Of a DNA stretch of 64,000 nt, positions 13,838 through 25,329 are shown piece by piece; the first letter of the stretch is position 1, and each line of letters starts with the position of its first letter. Source of the stretch: Gordionus sp. m RMFG-2023 (taxonomy: Eukaryota > Nematomorpha > Gordioida > Chordodea > Parachordodidae); NCBI RefSeq assembly GCF_954871325.1, contig NC_088776.1, positions 45,898,569-45,962,568 of the forward strand, written 5' to 3'. The notes under the pieces are model-generated. The model did no database searches, was not told the DNA's origin, and saw nothing but the letters and a program-made list of their open reading frames with translations. Both the position numbers and the translations under genes were made by a program.

Positions 13838-14133
13838 TGAAGAAAAGTAAAACTATTATTTTTTTATTTGTTTTATTTCTCTTTTTCATATCATATTTAT
13901 AACATTTTTGCAAAAATAAAATTTTAATAAATATAAAAAGGTTAACTTAAAGTAAAACTAAAATGAAAATATAATTTGAAAGTAAAACTAAAATAAAGGT
14001 ATAATATGAATAATATACGTTACGATTTATAAAACTAAAATAAAGATAGAATATGAATAACACAGTTACGATTTATAAAACTAAAATAAAGATAAAATAT
14101 GAATAACACAGTTATGATTTATATTATTCAACA
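13838..14133 (-). repeat. 5' LTR of the Ty3/gypsy fossil
   Basis: Partner of 8747-9032. It is rich in short direct repeats based on GTAAAACTAAAAT and ACGATTTATAAAACTAAAAT. The ATAGG duplication follows at 14134-14138. Confidence 0.9.
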
Positions 14134-14138
14134 ATAGG

Positions 14139-17100
14139 AGAGCCATGTATCGGAACCTGTTTTTCTTACAAGCCAAGTTGGAGGAAATTGAATCTGACCT
14201 ATTAAATAAGATGTTTTGCCAGGATAAATTTAATTTTTCAGAATGCCAGTTCCCCCGAAACTTATAAATTTTCATAATTTAATTTTATATTGATTTAATT
14301 CTCCATACTATACTTTTATTATTTATTAAACAATAAATTTATTTTATAACTAGTAACACATTAAATAATAGTATGGAAGACTATTATAATATAATATATA
14401 GTGTGTAACGCAAATTTAAAATAATAAAGGGATACAACTGTTTAGTAGGTATAATAAGTTATGTCGACAAAACATAATCGCATATGCATCATTGATACAA
14501 TATATAGAATTATAATATCGTTTTTTTCTCAATGTTTATAAGTGACAGAGGATTTAAATACTCCTATCCAATTGTGAACTGATATTTTCATGGACTAAAT
14601 AGTATATAATATTGGCTCAGATATAAATTTATAGAAATATATCATGAGGAAATTTTCATCAAATCCATTATTGATTAATCAGGTTCATTTAGAGTAATGA
14701 TATATACAGTCAAACGTTTTTTAGATTTGTTTTAAATATAATTTAAATAACGTTAAAAATTATCCTCAATATTATAGAATAGAACATTAAAAATATTACT
14801 AGCTGATAGACCGTTAAGAATGATGGAGAATCAGATTTTTCTCTTTTATTTTATTTAGCTTCTATTTGATAATATTTTAATTATTCTATTTGATAATATT
14901 TTAATTCTTCTATTTGATAACCATATCAATATTTTATGTTGAAAAAAATATATCTGACTCCACAATACCTAAACCCGACCACTTAAAGTGGTATTTAACA
15001 TTATGCAAAAAATATTTTTAATTATATGATTCATATCAATTTAGGGCAGAGGTCATCTCCAGTTAGAGGATAGATCTTTTGATTCGCTAGCGATTGATAT
15101 CTATATTGAACATATTTACTATTATAAAATCAAGAAATAGGAACTATAGCGGATTAATATAAAGTCATATATTGAAAAATATATAATATTGGATGAATAT
15201 TGGTATAATGTGAATATCATTGAAAGAATATTTATCTAAAAAATTACCATTAGATGAATATTCATATAAAGAATACTAATGGATATATATATGATTGACA
15301 TTTATTGATTATATAAATAGACAATAATCATGCAAATTCTACTGAGAGGTTTGTTCAGAAATTTCAATAAAAATTTCCTTCAGTAAAATTTTTTATACAA
15401 ATCAAATGAATGAATATTACTTTATTTATCACCTTATAAATCGATTTCACCTTTCATCTTGCAAGATATTTTCCTAATTTTGACTAAATAATTACACATC
15501 AATATAAAAATTTTTAAATCAAGGACAATATATTCTAAAAGCAAACCATAAGGCACAACAAATCGATTCCCTCCTAAAGGAAGTTTAGATAATTATTATT
15601 TCGTCAATGAATGGAAAAACCAAACTAATATAATGGAAATTGTGGAAATTTTTTTAACCACAACATGAACCTGAATATTACTATTTTAATTTGGATTGTT
15701 TACATACTTAATAATCTAATTTATTTATTTTATTCCATATTAAAAATATGGTAAATATTCATTTTATATATTTTCCTTGTTTAAAATATGATATATAAAT
15801 TTGTTGATAATGACAATCGAATAATTAATTTGAATAATATTTTACTGGAAATATTTTCTAGGAATCGAAAAAATGGAAATAGGAAATATGATAAATGAAT
15901 GAATGTGATATGATACAGAGTTTTTATTGATTATGATGGATATTCCAAATATTAGGTTTTAAAATATTTGGCCTAGCCCTCCCCGGGTATTTTAAAAGAA
16001 GTTAGGCTCGGCCTATTTTTTAGAAAATTAAAATAAGGCCACGGTCCGTGTACTCTAGCCGGGGTTTGAACCGTGCCTGCAGGTCTTATTACCTATTTGA
16101 TAACGTAAATTTCTCACTGAGCCTAATTATAATTGATGCTTACTATTGCTTATTGGTTGTCAGAGATTGTAAAATGTCTTCATAACACTGATTAATTCTG
16201 AATTCTAACAATTTTGAAAAAAATATCTCCTACAGAATTAAGAACCAAATTAAGAGAATGATAAGGGTATTAGAAGAAAAACTCATGTAACTGTTTCTTA
16301 ATTTTTATACTCCATTATTTTTGACTCTCAACCTAGTTCCAGTGTCATATGATTGACCAACTCGAGTTACTTATAAGTATTTCAAAATTTTCGTGTCAAT
16401 TAAGAAATTATGAACTCTTTTTAATGTAAGATAATCAAAAAAAAAACATATTTTTATTGCATAACTAAATATGAGGAAAAGAAAAATCAAATTTTTTTAA
16501 ATTAGTTAAAAAACATAATTTTGCCGGTTTCGTCGTCCGCCCTAAGGAAAATAAAAAAGTTTACCACTTTACCCTGCTTTCATAGTTAGCACGAATTCAC
16601 GGCGAAGTATAAAAATATGTTGTATTTTTGTAAACCAAATGTGAATTTAGGGTTAGGCAAATATCGCCTGTTTATTTAGGGAGGCTCTGAGCTAGGAATT
16701 TATTACACATGATTGATTACAGATTTATTCATTTTTACTTGACATTTTTGGGCCTTATATTGAAAATTAAAAAAATACCCATTAAATCGGGGGGGGGGGG
16801 GGGATAAAATTTATTAATTGAAGCAATTCAAATGTGCATAACCTTCTTGTAAATTTAATGAAACGGAAGCATTTAATTCGTAACCCCACCACTGTAGAGG
16901 CCCCTGCTATTTTAGTCACTCAATAAAAAGAATTCATTAAAAAATCCTCAAGAAAATTTGAAAATATATTATAAATTTATTGAAAATGTTTAAGTTTCAT
17001 TCAATTCAAATAGGAATATATCTTTTAATAAAATAATTGCTCTCTGGAGGTTCCCACCTCAAAAAACCTCTCACATACTCCAGCTGAAATTGAATATTAC

Positions 17101-17950
17101 TTTATTTGATACTTATTTAAAAATATGTGTATTTAGTAAAAGCACCCATTATCTTTCATTCTATATTCAGAATTTAAATATACTATGTAACATCACACTT
17201 CTGCCCAGGGCTAAACTGAAAAGTAAAAAAAAATAGATTTCCCATCCTTATTACATAATTTGACTATAGTTCTCAGTTAATTTGAATTATTATAACTGGG
17301 GAAGGTGTGGGCTTAAACATTGCACACATACTTTATTACACTATTTTGTATATTAAATTTAATAAAAAGAGATGGATAATTTATTGTCAGAATAGTATTC
17401 AATTAAGCATTCATCTTTTTATAATAAATAGTGTTGAACATTTTTCAAATATAATTTAGCTGCAATTTCATTCATATTATTTGAAAAGTGACATTCTTAT
17501 TATTTAATAGGGATGAATTATTTATTTTTTCTTGAATCAATGTATTTAGAAGATGATCTATCAATTATAATTAAAGCAATCATTTTGTATCACATTTTGT
17601 GAAAATGCGCCACGATATCCAGAGTTGGAATCTAACTAGGGAGCAAATACTACAATTGAATTTGTAACAGATTACTAACAATAACTTACGGGTTTTTTAA
17701 AATGCATATTTTAAAACAATTTATGGGTAGGTTTTTCCGGTACGGTTGATATTGAATATGGAATTGTTTATTTATTTTCAAAGTTGGATATAAAAAAACT
17801 AGTTTTATTGATAAGTGATTGTATTTCTAATGGTACTTTTATTTAATTTAGTCATGTTTATTTCTAGGTTTTTCACAAAGCTAAATAAATAAAATTAACA
17901 TAGCCAACATAACCCTTCCATAATCAAATTTTTATTTAATCGGGGACTTT
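14139..17950. other. A+T-rich intergenic stretch with decayed repeats
   Basis: No gene recognised. A threefold repeat based on ATTCTATTTGATAATATTTT lies at about 14870-14930. A GC-richer patch at 15960-16090 contains GGCCTAGCCCTCCCC and ends CCTGCAGGTCTT, resembling ends of the hAT family seen at 47380-49218. A run of 14-15 G lies at about 16789-16803. Sequence at 14810-15000 resembles 20145-20250 and 20460-20560 (TATTTGATA...CATATC...ATTTT), suggesting an old shared repeat. Confidence 0.4.
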
Positions 17951-20110
17951 TCCTCTCTCCTTTAATTTCCCATTTTTATTCATTTTAGATTGTGTATTAT
18001 TTTTCAATTTTGATCATTTTAGATTTTAATTATTTTGCAATTTTGTTCATATTAGATTTTATAATATTTGACAATATGGTTCATTTAGATCGTATATTAT
18101 ATTACCATTGTAGTTTATATATTATTTTACCCTTTTGTTCATTTATATATTATTTTTCAATTTTATGTTCATTTGTGATTGTATATTTTCATTTTCATTT
18201 ATATTTGATTATTTTATCAATTATATTAGTATATTGATTTATAAATTTGTTTATTACATATTATTTTACAATATTATTCATTTATATTTGTTTATAGTTT
18301 TATAATGTTCATTTAACCCTTTCGCGCCCAGCTAGATCATTTGTCATCAAAATTTTTAATCAATTAATTTTTATATTTAAAGAAACTAATGATTGGTACT
18401 TAGAGATATTAATTTATAAAACAATATTTATTATTTCGTATTTTATCATTAACCTGTCAAAATCATTATTTTATTATATCAAAATGTCAATATCATTATT
18501 TTATTATATCGAAGTACAAGTATTTTTTGTTCATGGGAAATATTCCGGGCGCGAAAGGGATTGTATATTATTTTACCATTTTGTTCAATTTAGATTATAT
18601 AATATTTCACAATTTTTATTTGTACAATTTTTATTTGTATATTATTTTACAATTTTATTCGTTATATTTGTATATTATTTTAACATTTTGTTCATTTTAG
18701 ATTTTATATTTATTTTACCATTTTGTTCATTTTAGATTGTATAATATTTTACAATTTTATTATATTTGTATATTATTTTACCATTTTGTTCATTTTAGAA
18801 TGTATATTATTTTACAATATGGCTCACCTTATTAATGATAATTTAAAATTATGGTTCTGTTAAATAATCTTAATATAAAAATTTAATTTTTTTTTGTATT
18901 CTTATTTTTGTAAGAAATTCATTTTATATTTTATTATCTTGCATAGCTTATTCTTATTATTTAGTTAAACTTATATAATTTATTTAACCTTTGTGATAAC
19001 TTATTCTTTCAAATTATCAAGATATATAGATCAAAAACACTTTTTAACTCTTAGACTTATAATTTAATTAAAAAATAAACCTACATATAGTTTTAAAACC
19101 TTGGATACCATTTTACAGGTTCAGATTGTATAATTGTTTTACAATTTTATTATATTTGTATATTATTTTACAATTTTATTCGTTATATTTGTATATTATT
19201 TTACCATTTTGTTCATTTTAGATTTTATATTTATTTTACTTTTGTTCATATTAGATTGTATATTATTTTACAATATGGTTCAGTTTATTTTATGATAATT
19301 TAAAATTATGGTTCATTTTAGATTGTATAATTGTTTTACAATTTTATCTATCATAAATTATATATTATTTTGCAATTTTATGTTCATTTTAGATTTTAAA
19401 ATATTTTTAAAATTTTGTTGTGGATTATATATACAATTTTATTAATTTATATTTGTATATTATTTAACAATTTTACGCTCATTTTAGATTGTATAATTAT
19501 TTTACTATTTTGTTTATTTAAGATTATATATTATTTTGCAATTTATTAATTTTTATTTTTATATTATCTTACAATTTTATTCATTTGTATATTATTTAAC
19601 AATTTTATTCATTTAACAATTTTATTCATTTAACAATTTTATTCATTTAACAATTTTATTCATTTAACAATTTTATTCATTTTAGATTGTATAATTGTTT
19701 TACATTTTTGATTATTTTCGATTATTATTTTACAATTTTGTTTATTTTAGATTGTATATTATTTTGCCATATTAGATTATATTAATTTACAATTTTGTTT
19801 ATATTATATTGTATATATAATATGGTTCATTTTTTATATATATTTTAAATTATATATTACTAAACAATTTTTATCATTTTACAATTCTGTGCATTTTTAT
19901 ATATTATTTTACAATTTGTTCCTTTAGATTGTATATTATTTCAGCATTTTTACATTCTAGATCGTACATTATTTTACCATTTTGTTCATTTTACATTTTA
20001 TATTTTACAATTTTATATTTGTACTACAATTTTGTTAATTTATATATTATTTTACAATTTTCTTCATTTCGATTTTATAATATTTTACAATTTTGATTCA
20101 TTTTCCATAT
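17950..20110. repeat. Imperfect A+T-rich tandem array, about 33-bp periodicity
   Basis: The motif TTCATTTTAGATTGTATATT, followed by ATTTTACAATTTTG, recurs dozens of times with heavy drift. A locally regular sub-array at about 19590-19680 repeats CAATTTTATTCATTTAA five to six times. Open frames over it (17992-18237, 18484-18735) are by-products of the repeat, not genes. Confidence 0.75.
18317..18559. mobile_element. Short inverted-repeat element inserted in the array (piggyBac-like MITE?)
   Basis: A 13-bp terminal inverted repeat, CCCTTTCGCGCCC at 18317-18329, pairs with GGGCGCGAAAGGG at 18547-18559. The 243-bp element interrupts the A+T-rich array. TTAA precedes the left end, as in piggyBac elements, but the right side reads ATTG, so a TTAA duplication is not confirmed. 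Confidence 0.55.
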
Positions 20111-20262
20111 TTTTACAATTATGTCTCACTAGTAGAGAGCCTGTGAAGAATGGCGGGGAATTAGATTAACCTATTTGATGATGAATCTTACCTTTTATTT
20201 GATACCCATATCCAATTTTTATTTTACCCCCCTCCCTCCATACCTATATCCAACCTATTAAG

Positions 20263-20438
20263 CAGAGGCCTGCAGGGTAGCATTTGCTCGGCTTGGATCT
20301 CTTTTTAAAAATATTTTGACCCGGCTCAGCCCGGACATTATTTTTTGATTTTTTTAAAATATATTACATTTTTTTAATTTTTATTGCTAATAATGGAGAT
20401 TAATATTCAGTTTTAAGAGCCAGGCCTGCAGGTCTCTT
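20263..20438. mobile_element. Short non-autonomous relative of the hAT element at 47380-49218
   Basis: It begins CAGAGGCCTGCAGG and ends CCTGCAGGTCTCT, close to the ends of the 47380-49218 element (CAGAGACCTGCAGG and GTAGGTCTCTG). Like that element it has GGCTCGG/CCCGG-type subterminal sequence. No coding sequence remains in 176 bp. No clear target duplication was seen. Confidence 0.5.
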
Positions 20439-20639
20439 CTTTGAGATCAAGAGTGGATAAAATATTTTCTAATTGCCATTCATTCAATACCCTATTAATA
20501 TTTTGTGTTGATTGAAATATTCCTCCTCAAGGCCTAGACCCTCCCTCTAAGAGTGATAATTATTATTATAATCAAAAGATATTTTAATTACTTTTTATGC
20601 CAATGAAAGCCAAATTAAGCCGATTATAGTCAGACAAAT

Positions 20640-21397
20640 CAATCCTTCCAACAAGCTATGCCACGTCAAGCAAAGTTATTAACAACAAGCTCAGATCAGG
20701 CCTATCGAACGCTTTAAGACAAGTCGTACGAACCGATTGAATCGAGAGAAACCAGGCTGACCAATCTGTGATAAGTCAAACTGGACAAGCTAAGCCACCT
20801 CCAGGCAAGTTATGTTATCTCAAGCAAAGTTATTAACAACCAAGCTAAGACCTGGCCTATGGACCGATTCAAGACAAGTCGTACCGAACCGATGGAATCG
20901 GGAGAAACCAGGCTGACAAATCTGTGATAAGTCAAACTGGATAAGCCAAACCACCTTCAGTTATGTAAAGCAAAGTTATTAATAACCGAGTTAAGACCGA
21001 GCCCCGATACCGCTTCAAGGCAAATATTGTACCGATTGAATAAGGAGAAACCAACCTGATCAATCCAAGGCTATCATGATTAAGCCAAGCAAAATATGGC
21101 ATATCCTTATCGATTGACAACTCTCTTCCAAGATAAGCCAGGACAATAGAAACGAAGTCAATTATAACCCAGTTGGTCAAGTGAAACGATTATGCCAGGA
21201 CCTACTCAGGCCAAACAGACCAGAATAACATACTCCAAGGTTAAACTAAGCTTATTAGCAAAATCAATCCAAGCAAAATCAATCCAAGCAAAATCAATCC
21301 AAGCAAAATCAAGACGAACCAATTAAACCAAGGACAAGCCAAACTGAGCTGATAATGTCGAGATATCCTATGCTAAGTTACAACATATCCTGCCAAG
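20640..21397. repeat. Satellite-like tandem array, unit about 150 bp
   Basis: Three imperfect units begin with AAGCAAAGTTATTAA at 20668, 20822 and 20968 (spacing 154 and 146 bp). Each contains ACCGATTGAATCG- or GATGGAATCGG-like and GAGAAACCAGGCTGA-like segments. The array is clearly richer in G+C than its surroundings. A nested short repeat (AATCCAAGCAAAATC, about 16 bp, three to four copies) lies at about 21253-21310. Similar CAAGCC-type sequence resumes at 24121-24260, so a hAT element has split the array. Confidence 0.7.
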
Positions 21398-24112
21398 CAG
21401 AGTTGGGCAGTACCGAGAATACTTGTATCTAAGATACAAGATACAAGATCCTTTTGTATCTTGTACTCAGTATCTTATTGACATTTTTAATAAGATACTA
21501 GTATCTGTATCTATCCTTTATTTTGAAAAGAATCTTGTATCTTTTTCATTTTCTTTAAAAAGATACAGATACAGATTCTTTTTAATATTCATGTTTAAAA
21601 CATTTACATATCACACAATCTAACTTTATTTTCTTCGTGAAATCTTGTATTATTTTCCTCATTTTTTCCTGCTATATTTTAAATATATTGATAACCAAAA
21701 TTAGTTAGAAATTTTACAGATCACAATAGATAGATTAAAAATAACAACACCAAAACTAAATAAGTAAAGTTATATTTTATATGTAATATTTTTTAATTTG
21801 TAGAATGTTTAACATTTATAGTAATTAAGATGAAATTATGGAGATAGGTTCTCCTGAATCAAATCTGAATCTTAAAATTCTCGATGGAAAATTTTATAAA
21901 GTAATTCATGTGAAAAAGGACAAGGTACAAGCCGAATGTCAAAATTGCACAAGTAAAAAAGTTATTAAAGGTTAAACAAACTCCACTACAAACTTTGTTA
22001 AACATATAAAAGTATATTATACTTTTTATTTTATAATTATTAACATAATAATACCTATACTTAAGTCCCTCTTAGATAATTGTTATTAAAAATTTTTATA
22101 GAAGATGGTTGATTATCAAATTAAAATCATTTTGGATATATATTTTTTAGGGATGTACCGATACTACATTTTAGAGGTCGATCCGATATTCTTGATATTA
22201 AATTGATATCGGCCGATCGATCCGATATCATATCTAATTTTGTATTCTGTAAAGATACCAATGGTTTTAATTTTTATTATACTTTTTATTAGTATAACTC
22301 TATAATTTAACTATACTATAATATGTCATTTAAATATATTATAATGATCAGATATAGTTTGTATTCAATTCAATTCTAAAAGTATATAAAATATTTTTAT
22401 TATTAAATCCCTTTTTTAGAATAAGTAATAACATTAATCTATATACATATTAAGTAATAAACAATTATATTATGAAATTTGAAATAAATATTTAAAATAA
22501 TATTTAACATTAATATAGCGAAGATTTCTTTTTAGAAATACCAATATTTCCAATTTATTAGAGGTCAGCTTGCGGCGAGAGTAACTGTCAATATCGCCAG
22601 CTTCACTAAAAACAGATTCTGAAGAGATTATCGCACACTTTTATAAACAGAATGTGCAAAAAAATAACAATATGGTAAAATGTTTATTAATTAATTATTA
22701 TTATTAAAAAAATATTATAAATGAATTTAGATTTTATTTATAAAAATAAATAATTTTAGATATAACTATTTTTTTAAATTTTATAACATTTTATTTTTGT
22801 TAAAGAAGTCATTTTTATATCGAATCAAATTTTATAATATTGACCGATAATTGATATTTTAAAATAGATGAAATATCGGCCCGATCCGATAAAAAATATC
22901 ACATCCCTAATATATTTTATATTTAATTATTTTAGAAAGTTCTTATTAGAGGAAATATTTAAGCTGCAATTGATATATAATATTAGATAATTTTAAAAAA
23001 CTCTTAATAAAATAATTATAATAAGGTAGAATTTAACTTTATTAGTTACTTTTATTTATTTATGATATAAGTAAAATTACATTACAGTATTTATTTACAA
23101 AATTTAATCAATTTAAAATGCATTAAAGGAAATTGTTATGTATTTAATAATTAAATAATATAATGTTGTACATTATTTTCATATTTTTTATATATAATTA
23201 ATGATTTTGCAAGATATATATTAAAAAAATTTGAAAAGAGATTTAAATGATATTTATATATACAGTGTTGTGATAATTTAATGAAACATAATGACAATTT
23301 AATTAAAACACATGCATATATAATTATAATCTTTACAAATGTAAAACAAAAGAAATAATAAAAGAAATTTGAATTATGCTTTGTCTATATTTTAATTATT
23401 TTTGCAAATATTATCATTTTATATGAATGGGTTTGAATTTAATCGTCAATATGTTTTATTAAATCATCACAACGCTGTATATGATATTACAAATGCAAGA
23501 ATTAATAAGTCATATTAGAAAATAAAACTAATTTAAAAAATACATAAATATCACAAACAAGTAATGATAAATACTTATTAAAGATAATGAATAAAATAAA
23601 ACTAGTATATTTTTTTAGAGATGCCATTTAGCCATATACTCCGAATATAAGCTATATTTAAAACAACACAGAAAATAACCTGCAAATTCTAATAAATCAT
23701 TTGATTTAATTTATTTTATTATTTACACATTTTCAACTCCCATTAAATATACTACTCTCCCTTACCTGTTTAAGCTATTAATGGGCAAAAATTAATATTA
23801 AAATCCCTGGTTATTATAATTAATTCATCAATAAATATTTTATTAATTATTGCAAATATTCATTCTTATATGTGTATGCTATATTCTTCACAAATAAATA
23901 ATAAAAATTGTATTTTATAAACTATTCTAATTTAATTGGTAATGATAATTTTAAAGTATCTTGTATTTAAGGTTACTCTAATTTAGTAAATGATACAAGT
24001 ATCTTTTATCTTTTCGATATTTTGAAAAAGATACTAGCATCTGTATGTAAAATTCATTTTTTTATAAAGAATCTGTATCTAGATTCTTTTTCCAAAGGAC
24101 CTGCCCAACACT
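21398..24112 (+). mobile_element. hAT transposon relic with 8-bp duplication CTGCCAAG, hosting another hAT
   Basis: The 8-mer CTGCCAAG occurs at 21390-21397 and 24113-24120. The element starts CAGAGTTGGGCAG and ends CTGCCCAACACT. Subterminal regions are built of TATCTTGTATC / AAGATACAAG palindromic repeats. Near 21880-22015 lies a BED-type zinc-finger trace (AECQNCTSKK ... NFVKHIK), normal for a hAT transposase N-terminus. The element is heavily decayed and A+T-rich, and is interrupted by the element 22148-22909. Confidence 0.8.
22148..22909 (-). mobile_element. Nested hAT element, TAGGGATGT termini
   Basis: Ends are TAGGGATGTACCGATA and, reverse-complemented, TAGGGATGTGATATTTTTTA. Subterminal sequences are GATCCGATAT / ATATCGGC. 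Flanking 8-mers ATATTTTT and ATATATTT agree at 7 of 8 positions. On the minus strand about 22636-22566 reads SSESVFSEAGDIDSYSRRKL, the hAT C-terminal dimerisation motif. This 762-bp copy is internally deleted. Confidence 0.7.
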
Positions 24113-25329
24113 CTGCCAAGTTGTATCATTCCAAACTGAACTAAGCTGATAAAAATAAGGCAAGCCATGCCAAAAAGTATATAAGACAAACCGAGCCGAT
24201 CCCACCAGAATAATTCATTCAAAATGAAGCTAAATCGAGCAGATCAAGCCAGAACAAGAGACAAAAATGTCAAAAAATTATATCTTTTTAAATATTAATA
24301 ATGAAATCACCTCATAAGCAAGAAAACAGATTATTTAAAAATTGATTATAGATAAGGCAATTGAACTTCACTTCCTAGGGCTAATTTATCAAATAATTGA
24401 GTGTTAATTTTTTTTCCAAATCAATATTTCTGAGATCTCATTTTTAATTTGATATAACTAATGCAACAATTTCTTGTGTTATAATTTAAATTGACAATTT
24501 AATATACCCTCAAATATCTGATTAATAGTGCAATAAATATTATTGGATTATTAATTCTCAACTGATTTTATTAGAGAATTGTGTTATCGCGTAGCAAATA
24601 TAAGTTTGCTATTAAATATACGGCTTATGAAACCCTTTGCAAATGTTCCTTAAATTCCTTACTTTCTGTTATCATTATTGATTTACAAAAATCTATTTTA
24701 CACGTGTTTGTTTATATAATATAATGTATACGTTGTTAATTTATATAAATATTAGTGTTGTTAAAAATAATTTTGAAAAGTAAATACTACATTTTACAAA
24801 AGTTAACTAGAAACAGTTATATTTTAAAAGTTTTGCTAGATACCGCTATATTTAAAAGTAACTAGCTACATTGCAAGTTACTTAATTTTTTTATATTCAT
24901 TTTTATTATTTTTACAAAATAATCTTGGGATTTACAAATTAATTATAGGAATTAAATTGAAAATACAATCTAAATAAAGAAATAACTGTCCTGAAAAAAA
25001 TATAATATAATATTTCTTTGCTCAAAATATATAATATAAGATTTATTTTTAATAATAATTTGTGTCAAACTTTTATCTGATTTTAACAAAAAATTATATT
25101 CAAAATTATGTCTAAAAGAAGTGCTCTTTTTACAAAGGTAAGCTACTATTAGACAAACGTTCTAAAGAATCGCCTAATGTATGAGACATTGTATTAAGTT
25201 AGTGTTGTTGTTAAACGATCGATTTGTGTTAATTTTTTAAAACGGCCCGATTAAAATTTTAGTCAAAATAATATAATATAAGCCTCGAGATATGGCGAAT
25301 AGAAGTCCAACCTTTCTGCCATCTATGAG

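Larger units (their letters stand above)
8747..14133 (-). mobile_element. Ty3/gypsy LTR retrotransposon, fossil
   Basis: A 5387-bp element on the minus strand with two LTRs (8747-9032 and 13838-14133, each TG...CA on the plus strand), flanked by the 5-bp repeat ATAGG. Parts in element order: a gag-like region at about 13.4-12.45 kb, extremely rich in Asn, Arg and Tyr; aspartic protease and reverse transcriptase at about 12.3-11.2 kb (YIDDL motif visible); RNase H at about 11.15-10.7 kb; integrase at about 10.65-9.8 kb, with a zinc-binding part then a core. The order RT, RNase H, integrase is that of Ty3/gypsy. A purine tract (AGAAGGAGAA) adjoins the 3' LTR. The element is broken, with roughly half a dozen or more interruptions. 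LTR divergence of about 3-4% by eye suggests a moderately young insertion. Confidence 0.93.

Noticed and set aside
14142-14268. Short plus-strand frame MYRNLFFLQAKLEEIESDLL
   Set aside because: It looks protein-like, but there are no exon signals or recognisable family, and the start is similar to an interspersed repeat (TGTATCGGA).
16789-16803. Long G run as a regulatory quadruplex
   Set aside because: A single uninterrupted homopolymer; no evidence beyond slippage.
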